This document shows positions 22,414-33,462 of a DNA stretch of 64,000 nt, piece by piece; positions within the stretch are counted from its first letter, which is position 1, and the number at the start of each line of letters is the position of its first letter. Source of the stretch: Vandiemenella viatica (taxonomy: Eukaryota > Arthropoda > Insecta > Orthoptera > Morabidae); assembly GCA_031002005.1 (NCBI GenBank), contig JARYHS010011408.1:219335473-219399472 (forward strand), in the 5' to 3' direction. The translations under genes and the position numbers were made by a program. Under the pieces are notes generated by a model. It was not told the DNA's origin and did not search any database. It saw only the letters and a list, made by a program, of their open reading frames with translations.

Positions 22414-22832
22414 ATCTCGATATCCTCATTGATGAAGTTCTTACTACGACTAACATACTGCTGCCAAACACTGCCATCTTCCAAGATGATAATGCGCCCT
22501 TACAGCCAAAAAGTTTCTGTCCTGGTTCGAGGAGCATCAGAATATTATCTCTGACCAGCAAAATCGCCAGACCTCAACATAATTAAACAGTTGTGGGGAG
22601 TTTTAGAGCAAAGAATAAGGAGCAGATGGCCACCTCCAACAACATTGAAGCAATTGGTGGATGCTTTGGTACAAGAATGGGACAACATTTCGTTGGAAAC
22701 TATTCAGACACTCTACGAATCTATTCCGCGAAGAACTGCAGCTGCTCTACAAGCAAAACTGGGCCCAACACCATATTAATATATCAGTAGTATGTAAATG
22801 TTAGGTGTTCATATTATTTTGTCCAACCCCTG

Positions 22833-24004
22833 TCTCTGTGCGTATAGATTAAATTATTGGTATGTTTATAAACTACCATGTAAACTCCTAAATGAACCGC
22901 AGAATCAATCCATGACATCAACAATTGCTGCTTGCTCAAATCTATCCATATTTTTTAAGAAAGTCGTGCACGTGTTTTGACACAGCCGACATTTTTCATT
23001 TGTATAAAGTTCTTGTCACAATGTCAAACGATCAATAATAATACTTTAGAATACTCCGAAAACGTTAATAGGAACGTTACATCAAAAATTAAAACTCCAA
23101 TAAATGTAACAAAAATTTTGGAATTTAATTTACGATAAATGCTAGAAAGATACTAACTACATTACAACACTTTTTCGCTTTGTTGCTGGAAGGAAAACAA
23201 AAAGCAAACGCGTTCCTGCGGTATCAAATACTTGCGGGAGAGACAGCGGTAAAATGAAAGTTCTTTTTAAGACTGTTTACTGGTGCTACTAAGCAAGATA
23301 TCAGTATGATTTTTTAGTAAAAATTAATGCTTCCCGCAACCACTGAAGTTATTATTATTATTTTCAGATGTGAATAGGGCTGCAGATTTAAAAATTAAGA
23401 CAAAAGTCTTAAGTTCACTATCGCAGATTGTGTGATCCCACTCACAAAATCATTGTTATAAAGTGTATATAAAATAGGTTAAACAGACTTCACAGCATAA
23501 GTAGTTTGTTTAGACATTTGGGGTAATTTTAAGTTTGTTTAATAATTTAATTGTTTGTGGTTGGTACAACTGTTTGGTTGGCGGAGTGGGAGAAGAGTTA
23601 TTAAGATGGCGAGGGAGCACTAAGAGAGAATGTATGGAGAGGAGTGTGTTGGCAATGTATTATAGCAGCGAGTGTTTGAAGTATAAAATAAAGTTTGGCA
23701 AATGAATGAGTGTAATGATTGAATTATTTGACGATAATACCCGTTGCGCTAAAATGTATAACTTGTAAAGTGGTTTGTTGGCTAGTAGTAATAACACGCA
23801 AAGATATATCGCTACCGCAAAAACCAACAGTAGGGCCATATGTTGCAAGTAGCGGGATATCTACTTACTGCTGATTAGAATTCAAAATTAGCAGTAGGGA
23901 CTTAGCAAGATCATAATAAATCCATTTTTAAACATAGCAATTTGTCCATTATTTACTTTCCTTAAATCACTAAGGGGCAATAGCAGTTTAGTATACCAGT
24001 GATG
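22833..24004. other. No gene seen
   Basis: AT-rich. Short frames only; one hydrophobic minus-strand frame at 23660-23848 has no context that supports a gene. Confidence 0.5.
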
Positions 24005-24235
24005 CCTGCTTGCGTCCCCTACCTCAAGGTGCGTGATTTGGGCTGCACGCATGCGCAGTGGAGCGTGCGCCTTGTAATCGGGTTGTGGTGCGTGTAATTG
24101 CCGCGCTGTGTTGAGTGCGGCAGGGCTAAATAAGTCATCCCGGGCGGGAACGTTCCGGTCCAAAGGACGCGGGAAGCGGAAACAACCGTGCACTGATAAC
24201 TTCATTACGGCAGACCCGAAACGGGACGTTACACA
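24005..24235. promoter_or_regulatory. GC-rich, CpG-containing island
   Basis: A local jump in GC against AT-rich flanks, containing CGCATGCGCAGTGGAGCGTG (an NRF1-like CGCATGCGC) and GTCATCCCGGGCGGGAACG. It could be a promoter/first-exon region of an unrecognised gene or a GC-rich repeat. The 105-codon minus-strand frame over it is unremarkable. Confidence 0.3.
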
Positions 24236-24761
24236 GATTAATTACCCCACTCGGCTCGTCGGAGGATATACATAACAGTAGTCCATAAGGATTTACAGAA
24301 CTAACCAATTTATTTCAGAGGCCACCTTTTTTTGTGTCTGTATTGGACTCACAGCGAAATAATATCACTTTTTTTTAGATTTTAATCTATTCGTAAGAAG
24401 ATACGATGACTATTGGATATAAATTCATAAACAATTGAACTGCATCAATGAATTTTTAAATTCGTACATAAGAATAATTTTTTGTTTTAGTCTCATAAAG
24501 GTTTCCTGATAAAGTTTCCATCTGGAACTCTTATTAACAAATTTGTCTCCTCCTTGAATAACAAAGTCCATTAATAAGTGTGAAACAGAAAATGTAAGAG
24601 GCTTTGTAGTATCTTTAAATAGTTTTATCACACGAAGAACCTTACGAAAGACGGAAAAATTCTTAAATCTGTTATTTTACAGTCAGACATTAGGTTGCTA
24701 TCAGATGACAATGTTATGTAATAGGATTAAAATGAGAGCAGGTTGTGAGCAATTATAGTTT
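24236..24761. other. No gene seen
   Basis: AT-rich, non-coding. A 68-codon minus-strand frame (24425-24631) has no recognisable domain. Confidence 0.5.
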
Positions 24762-25130
24762 GTGGAATGAAGATATTTGACAAAAAATATGGCATGGAAA
24801 ATATTGGTGGGAAAATTAAGAGAGATGCGTGGAAGGCTAAAGATAACAATGATCACAAGCTGACACTTGATTTCTGGAGTAAGGGTGTGGGAAAATTTTA
24901 TTTTGTAGGAAAGGGTGTCAGGGATTGCAATATATTTCCAAGAGAAATGATGAATAATTTACCAAAAACACTTAAAGAATTTACAATTCAATTACTAGAG
25001 GGCAAAAGTATGTGGGAAGAGAAAAGGAGAAAAATTGATTTGTAGGGAAATTGTCACCGAAGCTCAATTACATTTAATAAAATTATTTTTGATTTATATG
25101 TGTATGACGCTGTGAAATATAAATTGTTAT
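24762..25130 (+). mobile_element. Jockey/CR1-group LINE 3' end (copy 2)
   Basis: Open for 92 codons (24767-25045). The segments RDAWKAKDNNDHKLTLDFWS and REMMNNLPKTLKEF match the C-terminus of the family seen at 42820. Strongly 5'-truncated. Its 3' end abuts the tail of the next LINE, which lies on the other strand. Confidence 0.8.
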
Positions 25131-25134
25131 AACT

Positions 25135-25740
25135 TCTACATCTACATCTACATTCACACTCTGCAAATCACAAACATTGTGGGTGGCAGAGGGTGCTAAG
25201 CACCAATCCTAATCCCACCCATTCCAATCCCCAATAGTGCGAGGAAATAAGGAATACATATAAGTATCAGCACGGCATCTTATTTCTCTAATCTTATCCT
25301 TCCTGTCATTGCGACCTAAATAGGTTGGCGGAAGAAGTATTTCATTGCACTCTAAATTTAAATATTTTCGCATATTCTCCAATAAATTCGAACGCAAGCT
25401 ACGTCGTCTGTCTTCCAAACTATCCCAGCCCAATCTATGTATCAATTCTGTGACGCCTTCATAAGGGCTGTAACAACAAGTCACGAATCTAGCGGCTCTC
25501 CTCTGCACCCTCTCAACTGAGTCAATCAGAACCTTGCGATACGGATCCCAAACCCCACAACAGTAATCCAGATGCGGACGCACTAGAGTTTTATACGCTA
25601 TCTCCTTTGTTTGAGCATTACAATTCCTCAAAATACGACCTATGAATCGTAATTTAGAATTAGCCTTGCCTACGACGGAAGTTATGTGCATGTCCTATTT
25701 CATGTTGCTTTGTACTATCACCAGCAGATACTTAATGACT
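25135..25740 (-). mobile_element. LINE with (TGTAGA)n tail, RT C-terminus (copy A)
   Basis: A 160-codon open frame (25691-25209) carries AYKTLVRPHLDYCCGVWDPY and VQRRAARFVTCCYSPYEGVT followed by LGWDSLEDRRRSLR and DKIREIRCRADTYMYSLFP. This is the typical C-terminal segment of Jockey/CR1-group reverse transcriptases. Coding similarity extends upstream to about 25735 past one TAG (LVIVQSNMK*DMHITS). The 3' UTR (GTGGCAGAGGGTGCTAAGCA on the plus strand) ends in TCTACATCTACATCTACA, so the tail is (TGTAGA)n. A sister copy is at 41120 and an old fragment at 54616. Confidence 0.85.
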
Positions 25741-26099
25741 TAATGTCGAAGACAAAAAATTTCAGCCGTGAGTTGAGGAAATTGGTTTCAAGTTTATAAA
25801 TATTGTTTTGTTGTTGTTGATATTAAACAATCCACTGAAATTTTATATATGTTAAAAATACACGTGTGTGTCTCTATTTTTCACTTTGAAGCCCCAGCTA
25901 CCTAGCGCAGACAACTGATGTTTGTGTGTGGGAGTAGCCTCGAGTCTCCCACCTTGCACTGTGGTGGTTGTGTGTCGGTAATTGTTTGGGTGTGGGAGAT
26001 ATGGTGGTTCAAAGTGGTCGACCTAGGGAATTTTCGTATTTAAACCAAAATGTTCTAAAAAAAAAAAAAAAGATTGGAATATTCTAGAATGTTCTTGAA
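25741..26099. other. No gene seen
   Basis: AT-rich with a short GTGTGTG stretch and a run of 15 A near 26056. GGAATATTCTAGAATGTTCT and TTCTAGAATACG near 26080-26130 are heat-shock-element-like (NGAAN/NTTCN) but appear to be local repetition. Confidence 0.4.
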
Positions 26100-26330
26100 T
26101 TTACTAAAATGTTCTAGAATACGACACATTTATCAGCTATTAACAAATATAAATAATTTTTATGTAACATATTCAATGTGTGAACCGATTTCATTAGCGG
26201 ATTGCTGATTTGGCAGGGAGTAACATTGGCTACTTTTTATCCTGGATATATTTAAGGTTCCATGTACAAACATAAAAACCTTTAAAATTCTTGACAATCA
26301 CGAACGAAGTCGTAGGCACCAGCCAGTACT
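26100..26330 (-). mobile_element. Dispersed insect repeat, terminal part
   Basis: The right end on the plus strand reads CACGAACGAAGTCGTAGGCA then CCAGCCAGTACT, the reverse complement of the ACTAGCTGGTACCCACGACT end found at 33463. Only about 230 bp can be followed. Confidence 0.45.
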
Positions 26331-27155
26331 ATAAATAAAGATGATGGTATATCATGAATAAGTACGTAACGTAAAATCTTTGTGACATTTGAGGAAAGCC
26401 TTGTTTGATCCTTTTTGTTTTTATTATAAAGCAGCTTTTGATCCCAAAAAAATTACGTGGTTAAACGCAGTTATTAGATATGATTTGTTCGCAGCTGCTT
26501 AGCAAAACAGAATTGTTTTTACATAACACTTGATTTTGTAATAATAAGTTCGTACATATTTCAGCTCCACCTCATTCCATTGCACAATGCTCTACAAAAT
26601 TTCATGTAGATTTAAATGAATCACTATCAAAACATAAATACAAAAGCTAAATCGAGCTACAACGATAAACAAAAACAACTAATAATTAATTCTGTTCCTT
26701 GTGGTTGGTTTGCAATTTAAAAAATATTGAAACATTGCAGAAACATTAATAGGTGGTCTAAATTATGAGCTCGCTGTAATTGCTACTAGTAATGGAAACT
26801 GGACTAAGGGTAATAGGAATAACTAGGAATCTTAAGATGTATTTGACAGATTCAGTAATAATTCAAATCTCGCCGAATACCAGTAACGAAAATACATTTT
26901 GAGTTCACTAGGAATCAACTACAATCAGCTATGGAAATGGTAAAACTGTTCTCTGTTTACGTTCCAAAATACACGTTTATGATCTGAACAAATAACTAAA
27001 CAGACCTAAAGAGGTGAGAATCTCTTTTATTCTTTTCAATGAATCGCCTCTAACGATCGATACAGCATACAAAATATTAAGATTCAGCGAAAAGAAAGCT
27101 TTCGGTCAGTGCTCACGGTTATCTTTAATACTGCTCTTCTTGATACCACTAAAAT
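26331..27155. other. No gene seen
   Basis: AT-rich, stop-rich, no repeat or coding similarity noted. Confidence 0.5.
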
Positions 27156-27275
27156 GTAAGCACGGAGACTTTCCCGGCTAAAGGTTGCAATGAAATATTC
27201 GATGGTTTACCGACGAATTGTGCTGAAAAATTGCAATATTGTGACGGCTAGCTTCACCGTCTTCTTCAGCTGTGA
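27156..27275. repeat. Half copy of the foldback module
   Basis: GGAGACTTTCCCGGCTAAAG, GTTGCAATGAAATATTCGAT and TACCGACGAATTGTGCTGAA, then CTTCACCGTCTTCTTCAGCT, correspond to one arm plus core of the module at 35953-36110. The second arm is missing. Confidence 0.5.
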
Positions 27276-27469
27276 ATCCATCTGTACTAGTCTGCAGATC
27301 GATAATATCGTGTGGTTCTGTCCGATTTCGGCACCCATAGACCGAAGGACTAGCTGCCAGTGAACAATTGTTTTTTATCTCCGTTGCCGCCCGCGGTTCC
27401 CTGATATGGAACCATCTTATGACAACAGCTGATCAATCGTACAACGCTCTCTCCTAAGTTCATTCTGCA

Positions 27470-27655
27470 ATGTAAGATGAGCGGTTAACGCTCTGGTCTC
27501 GCATTTTGGTTTTCCAAATCACTCCAGGCGAATGCTGCGATGCTTCCTTCAAAAAGGCCATGGCCGAAATCCTACCCGTTCCTTACCTACAGTCCCATCC
27601 CGCCTCTAATGACCTCGACGGTGACAACACGTAAAGCCATAAATAAAAAAAGAAT
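27470..27655 (+). mobile_element. SINE family A with promoter deletion
   Basis: The head GAGCGGTTAACGCTCTGGTC followed by TCGCATTT is joined directly to the body GGTTTTCCAAATCACTCCAG. About 35 bp including the B box are missing, so internal polymerase III initiation should be lost. The 3' end CCTCTAATGACCTCGACGGT ... GTAAAGCC with a short A-rich tail is intact. Confidence 0.8.
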
Positions 27656-28504
27656 AATATAGGAGTTGACGCACATAATTTTACAAGTTCAGCACTGTAC
27701 AGAGCATATTTTCATTACAATCTTGAAATACAAGTGCTGGAAATAGACTGGCGCAAGCTGAAAGACTTAACTATCTAGAGTCAACTTTGTCCCTACCGCC
27801 CACTACTGGGCTTTCCAACTTGCATGAGGGGTTTAGAGGTTTTGTCCGATACTGAAGCACTTTCGTTTTTTACTTTAACTGTTTAAAAAAAATCAAGGTA
27901 TTTAATTATACCAATTTGCAGCTTCAAGGAACTAATAAAACTCTTATAGACTGGTAAAGTATTGTATCATTATTTATTGACAAACCTGAACTACTTCGTT
28001 ATAATCTACTGAAAAAATATTTTCGTCAGTTTGCGGAATTATTGTGTATAAAAGATAGTATAACTCCATTTGCGGAATTATCATATATAAAAGATAGTAT
28101 AAATCAAGAGCATATTTAATGATTCCAAAAAACTTAAACTGAACACCGAAAAACAATTTGAAGATATTTTGAAATTAAAGGTATATCCTTTTACCGCAAA
28201 TATTGACTAGCCTAATAAACCGTGCAAAGAATAACAGTTTTAAATTAAATAATAAATAAATAAATCTAAATTCGATAATGGCGGATATGGAAACTTGTGG
28301 CAAAAAAAGTATGTGTTATAAAACACGTGGAAAACGATATTCAGTTTATTGATACCTTTCCATATCTCATATTTAACGTACCCAGGCATTAGTGCTGTTG
28401 ATCACATTATAACGAAAGGGAATAAAAGCCTGAATATTTCCGAAAGAGCAGATCTTTGTTTGTAAAAAAGGTCACGGGGTTCTGACACTTCCGTAGGATT
28501 CATG
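27656..28504. other. No gene seen
   Basis: AT-rich. A short direct repeat (TTTGCGGAATTATYRTRTATA) occurs at about 28030 and 28071; otherwise nothing. Confidence 0.45.
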
Positions 28505-28762
28505 GAGGTAGAGCACCGTACTCCCTGTACAACCTTCGGCACTAGAATGGATGTGATGGGGTCGGCGCCACGTTCCCGCTGTTTTTTTATCTTCCCGTGG
28601 AATTTCCTTCACGATACTCATTGGATAGCAGGCTGAGTGGGCCGGGGCCGCCTTTCCGGACGTTTAGCTACGAGGAAAAATCCTCGCTTTGTCGGGAATC
28701 GAACCCAAGTCGTCCGTGCATTGTCGGGCGCTCTACCGCCTGAGCTATGAGGCCGCCATCTT
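28505..28762 (-). mobile_element. tRNA-derived SINE, family C
   Basis: On the minus strand the head reads GGCCTCATAGCTCAGGCGGT, then AGAGCGCCC, with B box GGGTTCGATTCCC, close to a genuine tRNA 5' half and T-arm. The anticodon region does not give a clean seven-base loop. A non-tRNA body of about 180 bp follows (GAGGATTTTTCCTCGTAGCT, GGCCCCGGCCCACTCAGCC). One copy in this window. Confidence 0.7.
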
Positions 28763-28901
28763 TGCTTGTTCCTTACAAAAATTGAACCAGATATCCGGTA
28801 TTTAGTTTCGTAACATCAGCCTCATCGATCTCATTAAGAAATTAAATAATTAAATGTAATTTCACCAGATTTTAAGCTACTATGTAGGAGAAGCGGGTCT
28901 A

Positions 28902-29153
28902 CTGGAGATCGCGATTCCGCTACAACAACATTCAGTAATATCGTTGGAATTCTGCTGTAGTCAGTCGCAAGACCAATTATTTTAAAGCAGTAATTCCGTT
29001 GTAATACAGCCTGGACCATTATTTTCAAGCAGTAATTAGGTTGTAATACAGCCTGGACCATTAAATGTACTTCGGAAAGAATTTCTAGTGGAGTCTTGCG
29101 TTTGACCACTGCAGTATTATGATGACAACTCCTGGCGGAATCGCGATCTCCAG
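28902..29153. mobile_element. 252-bp MITE with 19-bp perfect TIRs and TA duplication
   Basis: CTGGAGATCGCGATTCCGC (28902-28920) is repeated exactly as its reverse complement at 29135-29153. Both ends are flanked by TA (28900-28901, 29154-29155), as for Tc1/mariner-mobilised elements. The interior has a 42-bp direct duplication (TAATACAGCCTGGACCATT at 29002 and 29044). No coding capacity. Confidence 0.85.
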
Positions 29154-29155
29154 TA

Positions 29156-30254
29156 ATCCCGGAGAAGCATCGATTTAAGTATAATAAGTCGTTTTATAGT
29201 TATTTACTGTGTCAAACTTAGCGAAAGTCCGACATAGAGTATTTTGCAAGTAATTATTATTATTTGATTTGACTTGCTGTAACTCTGATTTATCATTCTT
29301 AAAAAGTAAAGTTAATTCCTTGCTTTATGAATAACCATTATTGTGGAGCCGATGGGAGGTTAAAATTTTTTACTACGAACAGAGATACAAAAGTGTGCGG
29401 TAGGTATAAAAAAGGTTGACTACCCCTGAACTTGGTGATTAATGTGACTTACACTGTTTCGTTTGTGTTTCTTAACTACATTGGCTCGAAGTTTTGGTGG
29501 AGTCGGCATTACAATGAGGCCTGATTCATGCACAGTGATCTGTCTGGCGGGGCGCCTCAGACAGCGTTATTGGCAGGCATTACGCCACGGTTTAGCATAC
29601 AACACAATGGATGGTGTGGGCGTGCCTCAGCTCGGCATTAAGCTGTCACCAGCACGCCACAATTCCCAACTGGTTCGGCGATACGACAGTTCGTTGGCAA
29701 CAGTACAGAAAATTAAGTCTGCAGGACGTTGATCTTTTTCATTCATTCTTTGATTCTTCTTCTATTGGTGCCATACACGTGTCCCATTGTAGGCGATTTC
29801 GATGGAGGATGTTTAAACGTCCCTGGGGAGATGAAGTAAGGAGTTTTCTCGTAGTGTTACCCAATGTGTTCGTAAGTATTATCATAAATTTGAATGACTT
29901 GATGTTGTTTGTGTGTTTGTTCAGTATAGAGTGTTGTGGATGCGAGAAGAAAGAAGGGAGAGGGTAAAACCAGCTGCCGGGCCATTGTGATTTAACAGGT
30001 TTACTCCAATGTGCGCTATCCTGTCATTGGTCGCCAAATGAGCGCTATCAATTAACCTGGAAATGATCAGCTAATTGTGAGCTAACCACTGAGTGTTATT
30101 TTGATGAGAACGGCCCAATTTTCATCTCTTAACACATGCAAGCCGTTAGTCGGACAGTTTTAATTACCCTCTTCTGGCATATAACCGCCAAACAATGAGG
30201 AATTATTATCACATCTAGAAATAAAAAACTCGCTGTTCTTGTATAAATACTCGA
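29156..30254. other. No gene recognised
   Basis: Frames at 29463-29732 (89 codons) and 29611-29967 (118 codons) overlap and show no family. The GC is locally higher near 29540-29700. I cannot decide between an unrecognised exon and an old repeat. Confidence 0.35.
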
Positions 30255-30710
30255 ATCATCATCAGTGTTCTGCCCAAAGGCAGGTTTTCACATTACTGCT
30301 CTCCGTGCTCTTCTGCCTTGTGCCCTTCTCTTCATATCCGTTTTTTGATGTTGTCTGTAACCTTGCACCTCCTTCTTTCTCTCACTCTCCTTCGACAAAC
30401 TAATCCTTCCAAGGCTTCTTTTAGCAAGCACTCCCCTCTCAGCAAGTGTCCAACCCAGTTCTTCTGTCTTTCTTTTATGACTTGGAGTAAATATCTCCTT
30501 TCACCAACCCTTTCCAGCACTTCAACATTACTTAATTTATCCATGTAGCTTATCCTCTTCATTCTCCTCCGCATCCACATCTCAAACGCTTCTAACTACG
30601 TTTTATCTTCTCGGCTCAGTATCCACGTCTCTGCTGCACAAAGAGCCACACTCCATACAAAACATTTGCTGAGTCTCTTCCTGAGCATACTACTAAATTT
30701 AATTAATACC
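30255..30710 (-). mobile_element. LINE RT C-terminal fragment with (GAT)n end
   Basis: On the minus strand CFVWSVALCAAETWILSRED leads into the open stretch 30580-30332 (MWMRRRMKRISYMDKLSNVE, NWVGHLLRGECLLKEALEGL, RRRRCKVTDNIK). This is the classic C-terminal pattern of insect LINE reverse transcriptases. After a frameshift it ends KPAFGQNTDDD with a GATGAT microsatellite at 30255-30265. The polymerase motifs are lost by 5' truncation. Confidence 0.8.
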
Positions 30711-32175
30711 ATTCCTTGACAAAAACTTATGTTAGATTGAAACAAGTTTCAAACACATTTTGCAAGCTATTTTAACTTGTGTAAAAAGAGCATTAACTCG
30801 TCGCATACAACCATCTCCAAGCGACGCAACACAAACCCTGCACCTCGACCTTCTATGCTACAATGAAGGCGTCCATACAACAATCGCTGCCAGCACAGCT
30901 GTGCTGGCCAACATCAAAGATTGTTACTTGAATATAACAACACTATGCTATCTCGTTTACTAAAAAAACTAGTCTGTGGAAACCCAATAGCAATACATTT
31001 CAAGTTACAAACATTAATAAAATTATTTAGGATACTTATAATTAATACATACAATTTAATTCAATAATAACAATAGTAAATTAATAATAATAAAAATGAT
31101 TTGGGGGTTCGTGATAATGTTACACCCTTCAGGCCTATTCTTCAGAAAGTTACAGTATCCACACTCACAAATTCAGTTGTAGATTCGGATGGGCAACATG
31201 TCTCCTCGCATGAGTAAACAAAAAATTATTTGAAATTAATGCACCACATTTCAGAGATTTTATAATATCTTCAAAACGTTCAAATTAATGACTTATTGAC
31301 GTAAGGAACATGAGAATCTTTTCAGTGTTAATCGAACAGTCCGTTTCACAGGCGGTTGTTTGTTGTAGAAGTATCAATAGGAGAAGTTCGGTTCAGCTGT
31401 GTGCTCTGTAGTTGTCGCAACTGAGAATCGAGACGTACTTAATGTCAAACTCTTCTGTAATGTAACATCTCGCCAGTGTTTTTTCTCTCGTATTCCATGG
31501 AACGATTTGACTACTCCAGTCACGCGAATGCGAGGACAAGCTGTTTCTCTCATTGGCTGACCTGTAACAAAAAAAAACATTTAATCACCTGGCACTGGAA
31601 TTACGTCTATGATTGGCTAAAACACCCAAGCATTTTAGACGGGTTTCTCTACCTTCGGGGGGGGGGGGGGGGGGATAGTTCTATGTACCGCTCTCCGGGG
31701 CAATTTTCTAAACTTAATGTTACCACAAGTTCATATGTTCTTTGTTATTTGTTTCGTGGTACTCTTTGTCAAGTTTGACCTCGTTAAAAGCTCTTCCCCG
31801 CACTCTAATCCAGCTTTGATGGTTGTTACAACAGGTCATTGAGTCGTTGTAATGGATTGGCTCGAATGGGTGGGCGTTTTATTATATTTTTAATAATTTA
31901 ATTAGGTCTCACACTAGATGCGTAAGCAGCAATTCATGATACACTGAAATCTGTGACTTCCTGTCTGATGGATACAGATCTTGATACATATAACAACGTG
32001 GTCAGATATACATTTTAGCTCTGGATATTAAGCCACACTGCGACGCCAATATACCATGACAACTTAATAATTTAATGCTTTATTCACATCACATTATATC
32101 CTGAAAATGACAAATGTGGCTTGGGGTTCCTTAAGCTAACGACTGTTAAATGAGCGATTCAAATATAATTTTTTC
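30711..32175. other. No gene seen; poly-G at 31656-31672
   Basis: AT-rich with a 67-codon frame (30760-30963) and a 100-codon frame (31476-31778) that shows no family and runs through a 16-17-nt G tract. A CAGCACAGCTGTGCTGGCC palindrome lies near 30892 (CCAGCACAGCTGTGCTGG, perfect). Confidence 0.4.
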
Positions 32176-32203
32176 AAAAAAAAAAAAAAAAAAAAAAAAA
32201 AAA
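32176..32203. repeat. Poly-A, 28 nt
   Basis: Uninterrupted A tract not attached to any recognisable element body on its 5' side; possibly the tail of a lost or decayed retroelement. Confidence 0.6.
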
Positions 32204-32381
32204 CCCCTTACACACACGTTTAAATTTCTGTTTTATGACGAGAGGAAATGGTTACGATAAGTGATCCTCATGGTTACCAACATAACGCCGCAAAATAGCC
32301 AAACTATATGTTTGTTAAACTGAACAGCATTAAGAAAAATAGAACACAGGTGGATGGTTAGTTTTTATATCCCGAGAATGA

Positions 32382-32616
32382 ATAACCGAGCATGGTGGGT
32401 GAACGGTATCGCTCTGGCTTCGCATTCGAGAGGACGCGGGTTCGAATCCCCGTCCGGCTGCTCAGATTTGGGTTTTCCACGGTTTCCCCAAATCACTCTA
32501 GGTCCATGCCTGACCAGCCGTAGTGGAATAACTTCCCGTTCCTTGCCTTCAGTCCTTTCCCACCTCTATTGTCGTCAATACCGAAGATGCGTAAAGCCAG
32601 CCAAAAAGAATAGTCA
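32382..32616 (+). mobile_element. SINE family A, near full-length
   Basis: Head AACCGAGCATGGTGGGTGAA and CGGTATCGCTCTGGC, B box GGGTTCGAATCCCCGTCCGG, body TTTTCCACGGTTTCCCCAAA, 3' end CCCACCTCTATTGTCGTCAA ... GCGTAAAGCCAGCC. This is the best plus-strand copy for defining the family. The tail is short. Confidence 0.85.
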
Positions 32617-33462
32617 AATAATGGAGTATAAGATTAAGCAATAATTATAAAGCAACAGATTAATTATGAAATAACAGCTTAAGGCAACGGATGATATATG
32701 AAATTACTTAGTTATGACACTGGTTGGACGCAATCTATGAGCCAACAGACCAGTTAGACATGTCTCTTACCTGTAAATCAAGTAAAACACTACATCCTGC
32801 ATCACTGATTCTCTTAGAATGAATGGGACAGTAAAAATGGCGATATGATATATATATTTAAAAAATATGCTTCTGTTCACACAACCTTGAAGCATGAAGC
32901 TCAAAACTTACTTGGCATCTACTCCAAGTCAAATATCTACGCGATAGCTACAGACGGATAAGTTACACAAAAATTCAGATTATTATTACCCTATAATCAT
33001 ATTTGGTCCATTACGTAGTGACGCTAAAGGCTGCATTATAGTCGCCTCCAAAACGTCTACTTCATTTTGCAGAGGCAGTCTCCGAGACAACTGATACCCG
33101 ACATAAATTTTACTGTACCCTGCGGTAAAATCTTGGTTCTGTGAATTGCTTTCTCAATCGATCTCCCGCCATAAGTAATTATCACCGACAGAAATTCTAT
33201 TGGGACTGCACTAACCATCTCACAGTTTTTCATCGATAAAATACTTTAGGTGAGCACGTGATAGATTATAATCCATAGCTGTCAGGTTTAATCTCAGTTA
33301 TGAAAAGAAGCTCTCGTTTATTGTGTAAATCTGTCTTTATTAACTGAAAATCTTCCTCAGGCCGATTAACCGCGAAATGTAGTTGTCTGTTGCCTAGAAA
33401 TCTGGACGAAGAATAGGAGATTATGGAATTGTGCAAGAAAGCAATATTACTTCTTATTAAAA
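32617..33462. other. No gene seen
   Basis: AT-rich, non-coding. Confidence 0.5.

Larger units (their letters stand above)
20180..22779 (+). pseudogene. Tc1 transposase, interrupted
   Basis: The N-terminal DNA-binding part starts MRDISDFERG (20181) and continues KTAELFNAS. The next frame (20400-20738) gives KTVRREHHKANIHGRAAIAK and NWTLDDWKNVVWFDESSF, whose WFDES holds the first catalytic aspartate. After the insertion the gene resumes with AIFQDDNAP (second aspartate) near 22475 and LWGVLEQRIRSRWPPP near 22592, then ends GPTPY at 22779. Several frameshifts and stops lie before and after the insertion. The enzyme would cut and paste DNA at TA; this copy cannot. Confidence 0.85.
19995..22832 (+). 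mobile_element. Tc1-like transposon, split by a nested hAT element
   Basis: Terminal repeats CAGAGGTTGGAAAAAATAGT (left) and CAGGGGTTGGACAAAATAAT (right, reverse complement) each continue to GAACACC. The left flank is TA; the right flank has drifted to TC. Removing the nested element (20819-22413) and one 8-bp target copy leaves about 1235 bp, the normal size of Tc1 elements. It carries a frameshifted transposase. Confidence 0.85.

Noticed and set aside
24425..24631. 68-codon minus-strand gene
   Set aside because: AT-rich frame without domain or promoter; expected by chance.
26050..26140. Heat-shock element
   Set aside because: GAATATTCTAGAATGTTCT-like sequence is local repetition of a TTCTAGAA word with no nearby gene.
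28690..28762. Genuine tRNA gene
   Set aside because: A and B boxes are good but the anticodon stem-loop does not form properly and a SINE body follows.
29463..29967. Overlapping frames of 89 and 118 codons as an exon
   Set aside because: Two overlapping frames are equally open and neither resembles a known family; left as undecided.
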